Assembly (NCBI RefSeq): GCF_030848805.1
Contig: NC_092365.1
Location: forward strand, 10,919,760 to 10,983,759
Length of the DNA stretch: 64,000 bases
Reading direction: 5' to 3'
DNA from: Temnothorax longispinosus
Taxonomy: Eukaryota > Arthropoda > Insecta > Hymenoptera > Formicidae
The notes under the pieces were generated by a model. That model was not told the DNA's origin. It was given only the letters and a program-made list of their open reading frames with translations, and did no database searches. Of this stretch, positions 1-10,570 are shown one piece after another (position 1 is the first letter of the stretch; every line of letters starts with the position of its first letter). A program made the translations under genes and the position numbers.

Positions 1-410
1 ACCGGAGACGACGCTCAAGGGTAGAGACGCGTACAGGGGAGCAGGGCGAATGTCGCCAACGGGTCGGCGACAACGCCAGACTGACGCCCCGCGAATTAGC
101 GAGCCAGTAGGCGAATCGTGAAAACAAAAACAGGGTTAGGGTGCAGTCCCATTAAGCACGGATCGGAATGACGGATCGGATTCTGCTAGGAAATTCTAGT
201 GAATTCTTGATCCCGCTATTCCTTCCGATCGGAACGCGTATATTTCCTCAATTCTGGACGGATCGGGCGGGTGTTTCTGCCCGCGCAAGGTTTAAAACGC
301 CGTTGTATTAGAAAAATATAATCTCCGAATTGTTCCAATTCACGTGGTGTGCGTGCTGTGCATTTTAAAAGGATTTCGTACGTTATAACAACAAGCTAAA
401 ATTCTACAAG

Positions 411-442
411 ATGAGTACCAACAATCACGAAAAAAAGGGCCG
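411..442 (+). CDS. Possible first coding exon of the Harbinger MADF gene
   Basis: An ATG at 411 opens a short frame (MSTNNHEKKGR) that runs into a good donor (G|GTAATA) at 443. Its position just inside the left transposon end and on the same strand as the downstream MADF exons makes it a candidate start exon. The phase does not fit a direct join to the exon at 1957, which would give an early stop, so either another small exon lies between them or the start is already decayed. Seen: ATG plus donor. Inferred: membership of this gene. Confidence 0.3.
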
Positions 443-563
443 GTAATAATAATTTTAAATATAGGTTATATGATTATAGTTTTGTTTGTTTACCAAAGAA
501 AACCTGAAATTGACACCTCTATTGACAAAATCTGTGGACATGTCGACAAACCACATGGTAGTA

Positions 564-1790
564 AGGTAAAATGTCCCCATGGCCGACCATGTTCCCTCTA
601 CCGACCTTTTTGACATGAAACGTTGTTTACGAGGCTGCCGATTCAACAACACGTTCATTAGTGGAGTGGAAAAATTCCGGAATTCGTGCAGTACAAAAGA
701 ATTATAACGTGCAGAGTAAGTACAATAGTTAGATATATTTTTTTTTCGCATTTCTTGCCGCACGTCACCATCCACGCGTATTCTTAAAAGTGAGGTTAAG
801 AATTGTCGGTCGCCTAAATAGTCCGTATTTCGTTCAAAATCCTTTTGTAAGGAATAATTCGAGCGCTAAATGGTTTGTTACAGTTTGATTGCTATATTCG
901 AAAAAAAAAATTAGTCAAAAATTGTCATTTTTTTTATTTATTCGATGGTCGAGGTTAGACACAGCAAAACGCCTGCATGTCCCCAGTACCGTAAACGTAA
1001 ACGTCAGTATCATCGAAGCTGAAAAAGAAAGGAAACGCTTGGAACGAGAAGAAAAGGCGAGGAAAAGGCAAGAGCATTTAAAGAAAAAAAAATGTCAAAG
1101 TAAAGAAAGTTAGCTAATATAACTATATAACATTTATCCGGTTGCAATGCATCTACTTTTAAGATATATCTATTAAATAGCATACATTAATTATATCTAT
1201 TGTATTGTGGACATCGTGTGTTATAAATAAATGTAATATGCATAGTATACGAACGAAAAGTATTTCGAGATATTATGTTACGATTATATAACCGTTCAAT
1301 ATATATTCCTTATTCTTTACATATCTGATCATCTATGAATTCTCTTTATCGTTCAAGTCAGCGATAACCTCTTTGATATTAATTGTTTGATATCATCAAA
1401 TTAAAATAAAATACCTTTTCATGATTTATGTGTATTTTTTATGTTTATCATTGATTTATGTTTATTTTTATGTTTACTTTTTGTTTGAAACCTCCGCCTC
1501 GCATGCTCTGAAAAAAGGTAATCGGCAATGGGGACATGCCCGGTCGGAATTGGACACAGCTGGTCGGTAGAGGGGGCACGCACTAGTGCGCCTTTATTCT
1601 TCTCTATCTAGAAAAATACTTGACGGAATGGATTGAGCCTACGATTTTTGGAAAGTGCATGGATGAAGCTATCCACCAGTATGAAACTCTTTATCGAATT
1701 TATTTTCGTCACGCTTGACAACGCCATTCTTTTGTTGGGTCGGCCTTATAGGTGTCGGCCATAGGAACATTTACCTTAATTCCTTTTTTT
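564..1790. repeat. Imperfect inverted repeat (MITE-like) in the first intron
   Basis: Sequence around 566-606 (motifs ATGTCCCCATGGCCGACC and CTCTACCGACC) recurs inverted near 1505-1575 and again more weakly at 1745-1790. The arms are imperfect, roughly three quarters identical by eye. No convincing target duplication was found, so the ends are approximate. A small charged reading frame lies inside (889-1113). Confidence 0.4.
889..1113 (+). CDS. Short lysine/glutamate-rich ORF, unrecognised
   Basis: I do not recognise this frame. Its C-terminal half is highly charged and could form a short helix (EAEKERKRLEREEKARKRQE), ending in a lysine run. A plausible acceptor (GTTAG) precedes the informative part near 957, so it may be a terminal exon, and AATAAA-like signals follow near 1226. 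It lies inside the inverted repeat 564-1790 and within the Harbinger element. It could equally be chance coding in purine-rich DNA. Confidence 0.2.
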   Translation: MLYSKKKISQKLSFFLFIRWSRLDTAKRLHVPSTVNVNVSIIEAEKERKRLEREEKARKRQEHLKKKKCQSKES

Positions 1791-3390
1791 ATATTATTGA
1801 ACGCATATATGTGGATTTTTTTCACAATGTGATTTTTACCACATTGTTTTTCCATATGGTTTTCACCGCATGATTTTCAGCACATAGATATTTTCAATAC
1901 GAACAACAAATCAAATATTATGCGATTCATGTAGTTACATGTGTTTATATTTGCAGGCTGTAAAATGCGGTTACTGTGGGCAGATAATGTACGGATCCTG
2001 TGCGGAGATTCAAGCCCATAAGTGCTTCAAAAGCTATGATGAAAGTATTCATGTCCTCGTTGTCGACGAGAAGGGGCGTGCTACAATGAGTAATTTTATT
2101 TGCAAGCAAATATCTTTCAACATTTGTTTGCAAAAATTAAATATATTTAATAAGTATATAATTTATGTCTAAACAGGATTGAAGGAAGTAGGAGAAAGTA
2201 CGCAGAAAGACGCACTACCATCAGAGAGTAGCAATGAGTCTACTTCATACTCGGCAGACATCATGGACGAGATGCTCATCGATGCCGTAGAGCAGAGACC
2301 AGGTCTATGGAATCAAAAGTTGCCAGTTTAAAAGCGAAGCTCCTGTGTACGAGGAGAATTGTGGGATGAAGTCTTTAATAATCTTGGTAATATATATAAT
2401 TATTTTACTTTGTTTTATGTACTCTGTGACGTGACAAATGTCGCGTCCCTTACCCCAGATGGGAGCTCGGCCGAGGGGGGCGTCAGGGATAGTGCCTCCG
2501 CCCGAGGCGGGCGGAGAGCGAGCCTTTAGGTTAGGATTAAGACCTTTTGCGAGCGTTACAGGTCGAGGGAGTGCGGAGCAGATGGCCAGGGTCACGTCGA
2601 GTGTAACGGCTTATGCCGCGTCAAGGGACTTACGGCTGGGCAACCAGGAGCTTCCGAGGGCGTACGGTCGGCGGGCGGGTCACGCTGGGGCCCACAGCCG
2701 GCAGACAGCTGACCTGTCACAGATGGCACGAGAGCACTGCAGCCCGAATACGGGGGACGCTCCGACGAAGGTCCCCGTTAAGGAACGGGGCCACCACCGC
2801 TGAGTACCGCTCCCGGTCGACGAGCCATGGCCCGTCCAGCCTGGCCGTCGAGGAACCGGACGATGAGACGCGGCCTGGACAGCCGGTCTCAAATAGGCGG
2901 ACTTCAAAACTACCGCCGGCGGATGGGCGCAGTGACGAGGGGCGCTCTAGAGGGGCGCGGCGATCGCCTAGAGGGATCGCTGGCAGGCCAGGGCGCAGCA
3001 CCGACCAGACTAGGGAAACCGGCGCGCGCGGGCGCGCGTGGGCCCTGCGTGGTCCCGCCGGACCGAGGAAACGCCACTGTCGTGCGGGCCGCCATCCCAG
3101 CTACATCTAGCCCTGAAAGCCGAGCGACGAGCTGCCGGAATCGAAGGAATTTGTAAGGCCACTACTCTGCCTTCCTCGAAGTAAGATCGCGAGAATACCT
3201 AGGCCCTCCCGGGAGTCGCGTGTGCCGCGGTAAAGTATGAAATCGGCCGTAATTAAAGAATCTCGAGTGCTATACCGCGGGAGGGCCCGTGCGACGAGGT
3301 GATCGCGAGTGCCCGTCTCGGAGATGAGAACGAACGGCCGCCGACAGTCAGCGTGCTCGTCATTTCGTTGGGTGTGATATCGTTTCGTGT

Positions 3391-3542
3391 ACTATCGTTG
3401 CGTATGAGTTCGTTGGGAGTAATTTCGTCGCGTAATTTCGTTGCGAGTGATTCATAATTTTCGTGTACTACCGTTGCGTATGATTTCGTTGTGAGTAATT
3501 TCGTCGCGTAATTTCGTTGCGAGTGGTTCATAATCGCCGTTG
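3391..3542 (+). repeat. Two-copy 76-bp tandem repeat
   Basis: Two adjacent near-identical units start at 3391 and 3467 (ACTATCGTTGCGTATGA and ACTACCGTTGCGTATGA) and both continue through GTAATTTCGTCGCGTAATTT. It lies in the LTR-like region. Confidence 0.8.
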
Positions 3543-4297
3543 GCTTAACCGTGCCGTAGTTTTGAGAAGTGGCTCTCGCGCGTGAGAGAGCCTCGTAGTT
3601 ATCGTTGCCGGTTAAGTTCATGCCATTTGTAATTAGCTATACGTGCGTTTCATCGGGATTAATGGCCCACGGTTGCGTCGAGCTAACGGGTGAGGCCATT
3701 CGTGCGTTTCGAGGGGAGAGAAGATCCCCAGCGTTGTCGCGATAGACCGTAAGGAAGTTGCGTTAATTGTTCGATTGTTAGGCGTAGACGTTTTGAGTAT
3801 TTCGCGTTTGACCGTCCGGGTAGAATTCGCTGCAACTTATGTCGGGGAATACTCTTGTACGAATTCAATCGGGATTGCCGTGCAGTTCAGCGACGGAATG
3901 AGTATCGCGCTCGTGGGGTGACACGTGGCGTGTACTCGAATTCTGCTTGTTCGCCGTGGAACACGCTATCGTCCACTTGTTATCGGCCTTAACCGAAATA
4001 TAATTTAATGTTTTATGTATTTGAGTGTGATGATTGCGCTACGCTCCCTCTCCTATTCCATCCGCGGTTGATCAAAGAAGCCCACGCCTGAGAAATACTG
4101 CGATCTCGTGAATCGTGGTGCGAGGAATCGCACCTGGCGCCCAACATAACATCTCTAAAATACTCAGTCGAGCTACCATCGGGGTTTCGGAGAGCAGTAT
4201 CGCGAATATTGATAGAGATTATAGTGAAGAAAGCGACGGCGCGCTCCTCCACGGCCGGCGAGACCGTGAGGACATCGTCGTCGTCGTCGCAAAATTT

Positions 4298-4315
4298 TGG
4301 CGCCCAACGTGGGGC
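4298..4315 (+). other. Retroelement primer binding site, tRNA-Lys(CUU) type
   Basis: The 18 bases TGGCGCCCAACGTGGGGC match the 3' end of tRNA-Lys1,2 in reverse complement, a site used by several retroviruses and LTR elements. A partial second copy (TGGCGCCCAAC) lies at 4135-4145, so the leader may contain a duplication or two alternative LTR ends. The gag-like ORF begins about 515 bases downstream. Confidence 0.7.
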
Positions 4316-4829
4316 CTCTCGCCCGACAATTTAATACCAATTAATGAAAATCGGGAGAGAGAGCGTGCGCAAGTGAAGTTATTTTGTGCTATCGTTATAT
4401 TTATGTGTTTCCCTATTTTCTATGTGATTATCTTGTGTTAATTATATGTTCGATCGGATTTTCGAATTATTATTTCGTGGCCCTGGAATTTTGGTGCCAT
4501 GAATGCGGTACGTAGTGCCGAGTGAAGGCCGCTTCGCTCGACTTTGTTTTGGTTTGCGTGCGGCCGGTATTCGGGAACTTGAGTTTTTCAGTCGAATTCC
4601 TGCCTGTTTACGATTTCGGGGACTGTGTTGGTTCGATTTCGGTTAAGTTTCGCGAAAGTAAATACCGTTCGATAATATTGCGACTGGCATACCCCTTCGT
4701 CCAAATAATAAGCTTGGAGAATAATAACGTACTTGGTAATTCCGCGTATTGGGAAAAGGAAAGAGGCCTTGCTTGTGTCTTCGGTTTCGCGTTTGGTGGA
4801 CGTCATAAGGGGAGACGAATAGGACTCCT

Positions 4830-5117
4830 ATGCGGGAGGACGACTTGCTGGAATCGCCTCTTCGGTGGATCAACCGCCTAACGAAAGAACAAGCGGTTCG
4901 ACATTTAGAAGATCGGGGGTTGGACACGGCCGGAATTTTGCCAACTTTACGCGCGCGTTTAGCTAGATTTGAGGAAAAGTCGATTCGGAAAAAAATGAAC
5001 GACCAACCGACTCCACCCCCACCCCCGCCTGCCATCGAAATACAGTCCGCTAGTCCACAGGGGGCCCAGGGGGCGACCCCGAAGGACAATAGGCTATTGC
5101 CTGGAGCTAAAAAATGA
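4830..5117 (+). CDS. Gag N-terminal fragment with SAP-like helix pair
   Basis: The first 50 residues (WINRLTKEQAVRHLEDRG, then a second short helix rich in leucine and arginine) resemble the SAP-like segment at the start of many insect Gypsy gag proteins, followed by a proline run at about residues 60-66. True gag sequence stops at about 5089, where a long-inverted-repeat element begins; the last eight codons and stop come from that element. No capsid or zinc-knuckle region is present. Truncated by insertion and not functional. Confidence 0.6.
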   Translation: MREDDLLESPLRWINRLTKEQAVRHLEDRGLDTAGILPTLRARLARFEEKSIRKKMNDQPTPPPPPPAIEIQSASPQGAQGATPKDNRLLPGAKK

Positions 5118-6385
5118 CGCCTATTCGGAACTAATTCTTTAATGGAATTTTATTGATTCATACGATCATTTGACACTAAAATAAGTTAAAAAACGAAAAT
5201 GCTATTAAATTAAGGGGTGCACTTCTGAGATATTAACAAAAAAGATCATTTTCCATTGTTTTTAAAATATCTCGAAAACGACGCAAAATACGAAAAAAAT
5301 ACAAGACAACTTTTTTGTAGGAAATAAAATTTTACATAGAATACGTATATAAAAAGTTTCTTTTGGATATCGGAAACCCAAGAAAGAAAATTAAAACAAA
5401 ATTGAGAAATAACGAAAATTTGGGAAAAAAGATTTTTTTTATATTTTTGCGTATAACTTTTTTTCTAGCAGTGTAAGTGATTTTTTTGTTCTGAGATGAA
5501 AGAAAGTAGACATTCTAACGAAAAAAATGCGGGGTCGAAAATATTTTTACGACCAATAGTGACCGAGATATCGTTCATGCAAGTTGAATGGTTTTAGTAA
5601 GTAATGGTTTTAGTAAGTAATGGTTTTAATGGTTTTAACTGCCGAGTGAACTGTGGTTGCAAGAAACTGGGCATACATTGCTCAATATTTTGTAAAGAGT
5701 GCCAAGGTGTCAACTGCGAAAACATTAAAATGTTTGAAACTTACGACGATATTCACAATGATGTGGACGAAGAAATCGATGCTATTGTAGATGACGCATA
5801 AAAGTAATGTATTTTTATTAATATTTGCAAAAAAAAACAATTTAAATAACATTAAATTAAAATCAAAGCAAAACACTGAAAAACTTACTAAAACCATTCA
5901 ACTTGCATGAACGATATCTCGGTCACTATTGGTCGTAAAAATATTTTCAACCCCGCATTTTTTTCGTTAGAATGTCTACTTTCTTTCATCTCAGAACAAA
6001 AAAATCACTTACACTGCTAGAAAAAAAGTTATACGCAAAAATATAAAAAAAATCTTTTTTCCCAAATTTTCGTTATTTTTCAATTTTGTTTTAATTTTCT
6101 TTCTTGGGTTTCCGATATCCAAAAGAAACTTTTTATATACGTATTCTATGTAAAATTTTATTTCCTACAAAAAAGTTGTCTTGTATTTTTTTCGTATTTT
6201 GCGTCGTTTTCGAGATATTTTAAAAACAATGGAAAATGATCTTTTTTGTTAATATCTCAGAAGTGCACCCCTTAATTTAATAGCATTTTCGTTTTTTAAC
6301 TTATTTTAGTGTCAAATGATCGTATGAATCAATAAAATTCCATTAAAGAATTACTTCCTTTTAAAAACACATAGACAATAGCCTA
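5090..6385. mobile_element. Long-terminal-inverted-repeat element (about 0.5-kb arms), right end at assembly gap
   Basis: The left arm, about 5090-5601, and right arm, about 5883-6385, are nearly perfect reverse complements over more than 450 bases; only the outer 40 bases differ noticeably. Both outer ends read TAGGCTATTG. The right end abuts the N run, so the target duplication cannot be read. The 280-bp centre carries one small cysteine-rich ORF. It interrupts the Gypsy gag frame. Long arms with a small cargo fit a foldback or Mutator-like non-autonomous element; the family is not established. Confidence 0.8.
5604..5801 (+). CDS. Small cysteine-rich (CXC/CRC-like) protein in the long-TIR element
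   Basis: This 65-aa frame has a dense cysteine core (CRVNCGCKKLGIHC, then CKECQGVNC) followed by an acidic tail. The pattern resembles one half of a Tesmin/TSO1-type CXC domain, which binds DNA through zinc; that assignment is by eye. It fills most of the unique centre of the element and its start codon lies at the inner edge of the left arm, inside a GTAATGGTTTTA direct repeat. It may be the last exon of a captured or ancestral transposase-associated gene. No function is proven. Confidence 0.45.
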   Translation: MVLVSNGFNGFNCRVNCGCKKLGIHCSIFCKECQGVNCENIKMFETYDDIHNDVDEEIDAIVDDA

Positions 6386-6885
6386 NNNNNNNNNNNNNNN
6401 NNNNNNNNNNNNNNNNNNNNNNNNNNNNNNNNNNNNNNNNNNNNNNNNNNNNNNNNNNNNNNNNNNNNNNNNNNNNNNNNNNNNNNNNNNNNNNNNNNNN
6501 NNNNNNNNNNNNNNNNNNNNNNNNNNNNNNNNNNNNNNNNNNNNNNNNNNNNNNNNNNNNNNNNNNNNNNNNNNNNNNNNNNNNNNNNNNNNNNNNNNNN
6601 NNNNNNNNNNNNNNNNNNNNNNNNNNNNNNNNNNNNNNNNNNNNNNNNNNNNNNNNNNNNNNNNNNNNNNNNNNNNNNNNNNNNNNNNNNNNNNNNNNNN
6701 NNNNNNNNNNNNNNNNNNNNNNNNNNNNNNNNNNNNNNNNNNNNNNNNNNNNNNNNNNNNNNNNNNNNNNNNNNNNNNNNNNNNNNNNNNNNNNNNNNNN
6801 NNNNNNNNNNNNNNNNNNNNNNNNNNNNNNNNNNNNNNNNNNNNNNNNNNNNNNNNNNNNNNNNNNNNNNNNNNNNNNNNNNNNN
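6386..6885. other. Assembly gap, 500 Ns
   Basis: A run of exactly 500 N separates the right arm of the long-TIR element from the remaining intron of the Harbinger MADF gene. The round length suggests a placeholder, so the true size is unknown. The missing body of the Gypsy element may be here. Confidence 0.99.
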
Positions 6886-8125
6886 CGCAACTCATAAATG
6901 TATATTTAATCTGCACTCGCAAATGGGCTAATGTACGTTTGTATTCGTGTAAGCGAGCTGTAGCGGGATTCTATAACTCCGACAGTTTTAGTATTATATA
7001 TGCGCAGGTATTATATATGTTAAAAAGCTGCGCAATGATATCGAAACTCGTTAAGGATTTACAGAATTCCGCCTCTGAATTCGTAATTTAAACTAGGGAT
7101 TTTCAGGTTTTAAAGGTGTAGCGTGGATGAAATTTCGATGGACATACCTGAGGGACTGCTATTCAAAAGCTCGTAAAAAAATGAAAGGTTACGTACGCAG
7201 CGGATCGGGTGCGGAAGCGGGACATCCGCAGAAAAGTACATTTTGCTTCTATTCAAGGATGCAATTTCTAGACGAGGCTGCACATGAAACCCCGTACGTA
7301 ATAACTTGTTTTGTATGGAGGGGTAAAAGCTATAGTGGTGTAAGTTAAAATTTTTTAAATATTGACTTGTGTGCATAGATGCAATTTATATATTGCACAG
7401 ATTGCATCTAGGTACACAAATCAATATTTTAAAAATTTTATTTACACTACTTGCACTATGGCTTTTACCTCTCCATATATAGGCTTTAATATATAAAAAA
7501 GTACACTTTTTTACATATCTTTGCTGTTCAATTTTAGTACAACAAGCTCTCTACCACAGAACATACGTCGTGATGAAGATAATGCACAGATCCTGAACGA
7601 TTTGGAATTCGAGGAATGTAATGTGTATTCTCCAATAACTTGTAGCACGCCAGACAATCCTGAAAGAGCAGGAAGTTCGGCTAATTGTAGACCACGAGAA
7701 AAAAAAAGTGAGCTAATTTTGAATAATTGATAATCGACACACGTCTCATAGATTTTCATAATTAATTGATACATCTTCATATTATAATTGTGTTACTTTT
7801 TTCATGGACAATCAGCTTTGTTTAACAATGTATGAGAATGTAGGAAAATTCATTACTTTGTATGCATTAAATGGAATTTTTTGTGTTACAGGAAGACAGC
7901 AGCACGATCCCGATGTGCAGGCACTGCATAACAACATATTGCAGCAGTTACTTCGTGAAAATGCGCCAAAGAAGGATGCAGTGGACAATTTCCTGGAGCA
8001 GTTGGGAGATTGAGTTGCGTAGATTGAGTTATCTTTGAAGAAGGCAAATGCAAGTAGAGCTGCTGCGTCTCGTTCACAGGGCAGAAGACGAAGAATTAGC
8101 GGAGGCGGAACATCAAAGGCGATAA

Positions 8126-8511
8126 ATTTTTTGTATTATTATTCTATTATATTTTGTATTATTATCATTACCTTTTTATCTTTCTACCAATACATTATAC
8201 ATTACATAATAAATAAATAAAACATTTATTTCTATTTCAATAAAACCTGATGAGTAGTTCATATTGGGGTCTAAAAAAATGAATGTTTTGTTGTTACATT
8301 ACATATATGTGTATGTAAAGTTCAAAACATTGAGATGTACGATCTTGTATTTATTTATAATTCTTAGAAAGAAAAGTAGAGTTTCTGTCTTATAATAATG
8401 AGTTAATCGCAAAATTTCGCAGCAACTAATCCGACGAATTTTCGCGACAATCAACGGGCGTTTTTCCATGAGGGATCACTTTTTACATAATACATAATAC
8501 ATGATAGAAAT
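8126..8511. other. Spacer between convergent Harbinger genes
   Basis: This AT-rich spacer holds AATAAATAAATAAAAC at about 8208-8222, a likely polyadenylation region for the plus-strand MADF gene. No other coding signal was seen. Confidence 0.6.
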
Positions 8512-9920
8512 TTAATACTCATTGTTTAGAGCTTTTATCCATTGCCAATCAAGTGGGTTCGAAGTTTCAAAATACGTAGCAAAAGAGTCTCTAATTCGTA
8601 TAGCCTCAACGTTTTTTCGCGCACTGCAATTACGTACATTTTCAATTCCGGTCGACGTTACATTTCGATCATTGCCACTTAAAACAGAATAAGTTCTTTC
8701 CGTTGGCTCCAATTGAAGTTCGTGTTTCATTAGAAAATTATGTACAGCCGTTGCAGCTTGAACGGCTAATTTAGCCGTTGAAATATGAGCGATAATTGGC
8801 CGACGAAAAATTCGCCATCTTGCCGCTAGTATCCCAAATGAACATTCTACAGTTCTTCGCGCTTGACTTAATCTATAATTAAAGATTTTCTTCGTAACAG
8901 TTAAGTTCCTACTTCGAGAGTATGGCCGCATCATGTAAGATGTTAGCGGAAATGCTTCGTCTCCTACTAGGACGTATGGAAATTTGAATCCGATATTATC
9001 CAAATGCCTGTCCGGAGGCAGTTGAAGTGATTTCGTATCCAATAGGCGAGCAAGGTCACTGCTAGCAAATACACCCGCATCACTACGCCTTCCTTCCGCT
9101 CCGATGTCCACGATGCTGAAGCAACAATTTGCATCACTCACAGCAAGTAGATTGATGCTGTGGTTACCTTTGTAATTATAGCAGGACGAGCCACTATTCG
9201 GTGGTGCCTACAATTAACAAGAATACAATAATGTCAGATTTATTAAAAAATGTATGAAAAGTAGTTGTATCAGATACGTACCTGAATGATAATGTGCTTC
9301 CCATCTATAGATCCAATGCAGTTTGGAAATTGACAGATTTTCTGAAATTCGTCAGCAACCTGTTGCCAATTGTCAGCGGTGGATTGCAGAAAAATTTTAT
9401 CTTTCAAGATTTCCCACAATGCAGTGCAAGTCTCCCTTACGATTTTGGATGCTGTATTGCATGCAATACGAAATGCATACGAATGAGATGCTAAACTGTC
9501 ACCAGATGCTAACCAGCGCAAAGTCAGCTGCAATCTTGTACGAGCTGAAATTGGGATTCGACAAACTTCTTTTTTCTGAATCCGTGGTCCAACTAACGTT
9601 AGCAGTTCTTCAAATACTTCCGGAATCATTCTGAAGTAATTGAAGAACTTTTCACGATCAGTTATTTGCATCTCAACGACTAAATTGTCACTTGCACCTT
9701 GTAAATGCCTCATTTCGTGCGTAAACATTGGTCGTACCCAGAATTTCCGTTTCTTTCTCATATTTTCCAGCTTTTGCAATAAAACGATATAACCTAAATA
9801 TAGCTTTCGCACTCTGTTGAACACCGGTACAGCATGCCAAGTTGGTAAATTGTTCGCCGTTCGCAGTATTTTTAACATAACTAATAAGACTGTTTTTTCA
9901 TCCATCGTTATGTGTTTCAA
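8512..9920 (-). CDS. PIF/Harbinger transposase (HARBI1-like, DDE), two exons
   Basis: This is the DDE nuclease that cuts and reinserts the element. Exon A is 9920-9282 (213 codons from the ATG, ending IGSIDGKHIIIQ with the first catalytic Asp) and exon B is 9207-8512 (231 codons). The 74-bp intron has clean CAG|GTACGT and TAG|G borders and joins in phase 0. Exon B holds the second Asp (LVGDEAFPL) and the Glu (ARRTVECSFGILAARW), the usual Harbinger arrangement. The total of 444 aa is normal for the family, and I see no internal stop, so this copy may still encode a full protein even though the partner MADF gene is broken. It is convergent with that gene, about 390 bases apart. Confidence 0.88.
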
Positions 9921-9971
9921 AATGTTATTTTCACACAGTTACGTTAAAGTTTTTCTTCTTTTTCAATCTAG

Positions 9972-10139
9972 CCTTTTCAACGAGTAGTGCCTCCAGCAAG
10001 CCAAAATCCAGATATGGAACGATGTCTAGATATATATAAAATAGATGTAGAAATGAAAAGATTGTCCAAACAATACAACTTCGCTAAAAACACGTATATA
10101 GTTAAAATAACAAACCAGAGAGCACGTGCGCACTCCAAC
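9972..10139 (+). CDS. Orphan coding exon of 56 codons with canonical splice sites
   Basis: An open stretch of exactly 56 codons lies between CTAG| and |GTAAGT (PFQRVVPPASQNPDMERC, later VEMKRLSKQYNFAKNTYIV). The composition looks like real protein and the borders are good splice sites, but no joining exon was found up- or downstream within the transposon. I do not recognise the family. It may be part of a host gene captured by the Harbinger element or a remnant of its second gene. Confidence 0.35.
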
Positions 10140-10220
10140 GTAAGTTAAAACTGTCTAATATTACAAAGTATTGTTTACGTTTTTTTTACATTTTCTCTCT
10201 CAACTCAATCACGCATGTTC

Positions 10221-10498
10221 GTTCCGTTCCGTAAAAAGTTTCTCTACCAGTCCCATGTAGCAAAAACGGAACGGAATCTGGTTACAAAATATATTTTACT
10301 CCTACAATTCAGTATTTCAGAGTACTCACAACAATGTTATCGGCAAGATAATTGCACAAATAATGTATGTTTATTGCTTCTGTCTCATCAAAATAACTAA
10401 ATATTGACAAATAAGGCACATTTACCTGCGACCGAAGCGACGTTCCGATCCGTTTTTGCTACATGGGACTGGTAGAGAAAACTGTTACGGAACGGAAC
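10221..10498. repeat. Hairpin MITE (about 50-bp arms) near the right Harbinger end
   Basis: The left arm begins GTTCCGTTCCGTAAAAAG and includes TCTCTACCAGTCCCATG; the right arm is its reverse complement at about 10443-10498. The phrase GTCCCAT also occurs in the Harbinger TIR (CAGTCCCATTAAG), so it may be an internal duplicate related to the terminal repeats or a relative inserted near its own kind. Confidence 0.7.
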
Positions 10499-10570
10499 TG
10501 GAACGGACCGCTCAATTCTAGTCAATTCTAATGAGAAATCCGATCCGTGCTTAATGGGACTGCACCCTTA

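Larger units (their letters stand above)
2424..5089 (+). mobile_element. Ty3/Gypsy-like retrotransposon, 5' part (LTR-like, leader, start of gag)
   Basis: GC-rich, CpG-rich sequence sits in the intron of the MADF gene in sharp contrast to the AT-rich surroundings. It ends in a primer site (4298-4315) followed by a gag-like frame at 4830. The upstream 1.7-1.9 kb is therefore probably the 5' LTR plus leader, but I could not fix its borders because the 3' LTR is absent; the right side is cut by a long-TIR element and the N gap. No pol sequence is present. The stretch 2424-3250 contains many overlapping frames that look like chance ORFs in GC-rich DNA. Confidence 0.55.
1957..8125 (+). pseudogene. 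MADF-BESS DNA-binding protein of the Harbinger element, decayed
   Basis: Harbinger elements encode a second Myb/MADF-type protein that helps the transposase bind the ends. Exons seen: 1957-2089 (cysteine/histidine cluster VKCGYCGQIMYGSCAE then HKC), 2177-2386 (start of the MADF domain: MLIDAVEQRPGLWNQKLP, then LWDEVFNNLG), 7107-7297 (MADF end: VAWMKFRWTYLRDCYSKARK), 7538-7707 (acidic linker) and 7892-8125 (BESS motif: FLEQLGD, then LRRLSYL). Phases agree across 2089/2177, 2386/7107 and 7707/7892; the 7297/7538 join does not fit. Damage: an in-frame TAA at about 2328 inside the MADF domain, one extra base after 8010 that shifts the BESS motif, and a TGA at about 8037. The intron 2387-7106 has been inflated by later insertions. 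The host transposon therefore probably lacks a working partner protein. Confidence 0.8.
139..10567. mobile_element. PIF/Harbinger DNA transposon, 10.4 kb, complete ends
   Basis: The element has 28-bp perfect terminal inverted repeats: 139-166, beginning GGGTGCAGTCCC, and its exact reverse complement at 10540-10567. Both ends are flanked by the trinucleotide TTA (136-138 and 10568-10570), the usual target duplication of PIF/Harbinger elements. The coding content agrees: a DDE transposase on the minus strand (8512-9920) and a MADF-BESS gene on the plus strand (411-8125), the two being convergent. It is much longer than a typical family member (3-5 kb), because a Gypsy fragment and a long-TIR element sit in an intron of the MADF gene and a further inverted repeat lies in its first intron. 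The 138 bases to its left are GC-rich and hold nothing I recognise. Confidence 0.93.

Noticed and set aside
2438..3110. Several overlapping ORFs of 60-165 codons in the GC-rich LTR-like block
   Set aside because: Arginine/proline-rich frames in all directions, as expected from GC-rich non-coding DNA.
6351..6922. Long minus-strand ORFs across the gap
   Set aside because: They consist almost entirely of translated N bases.
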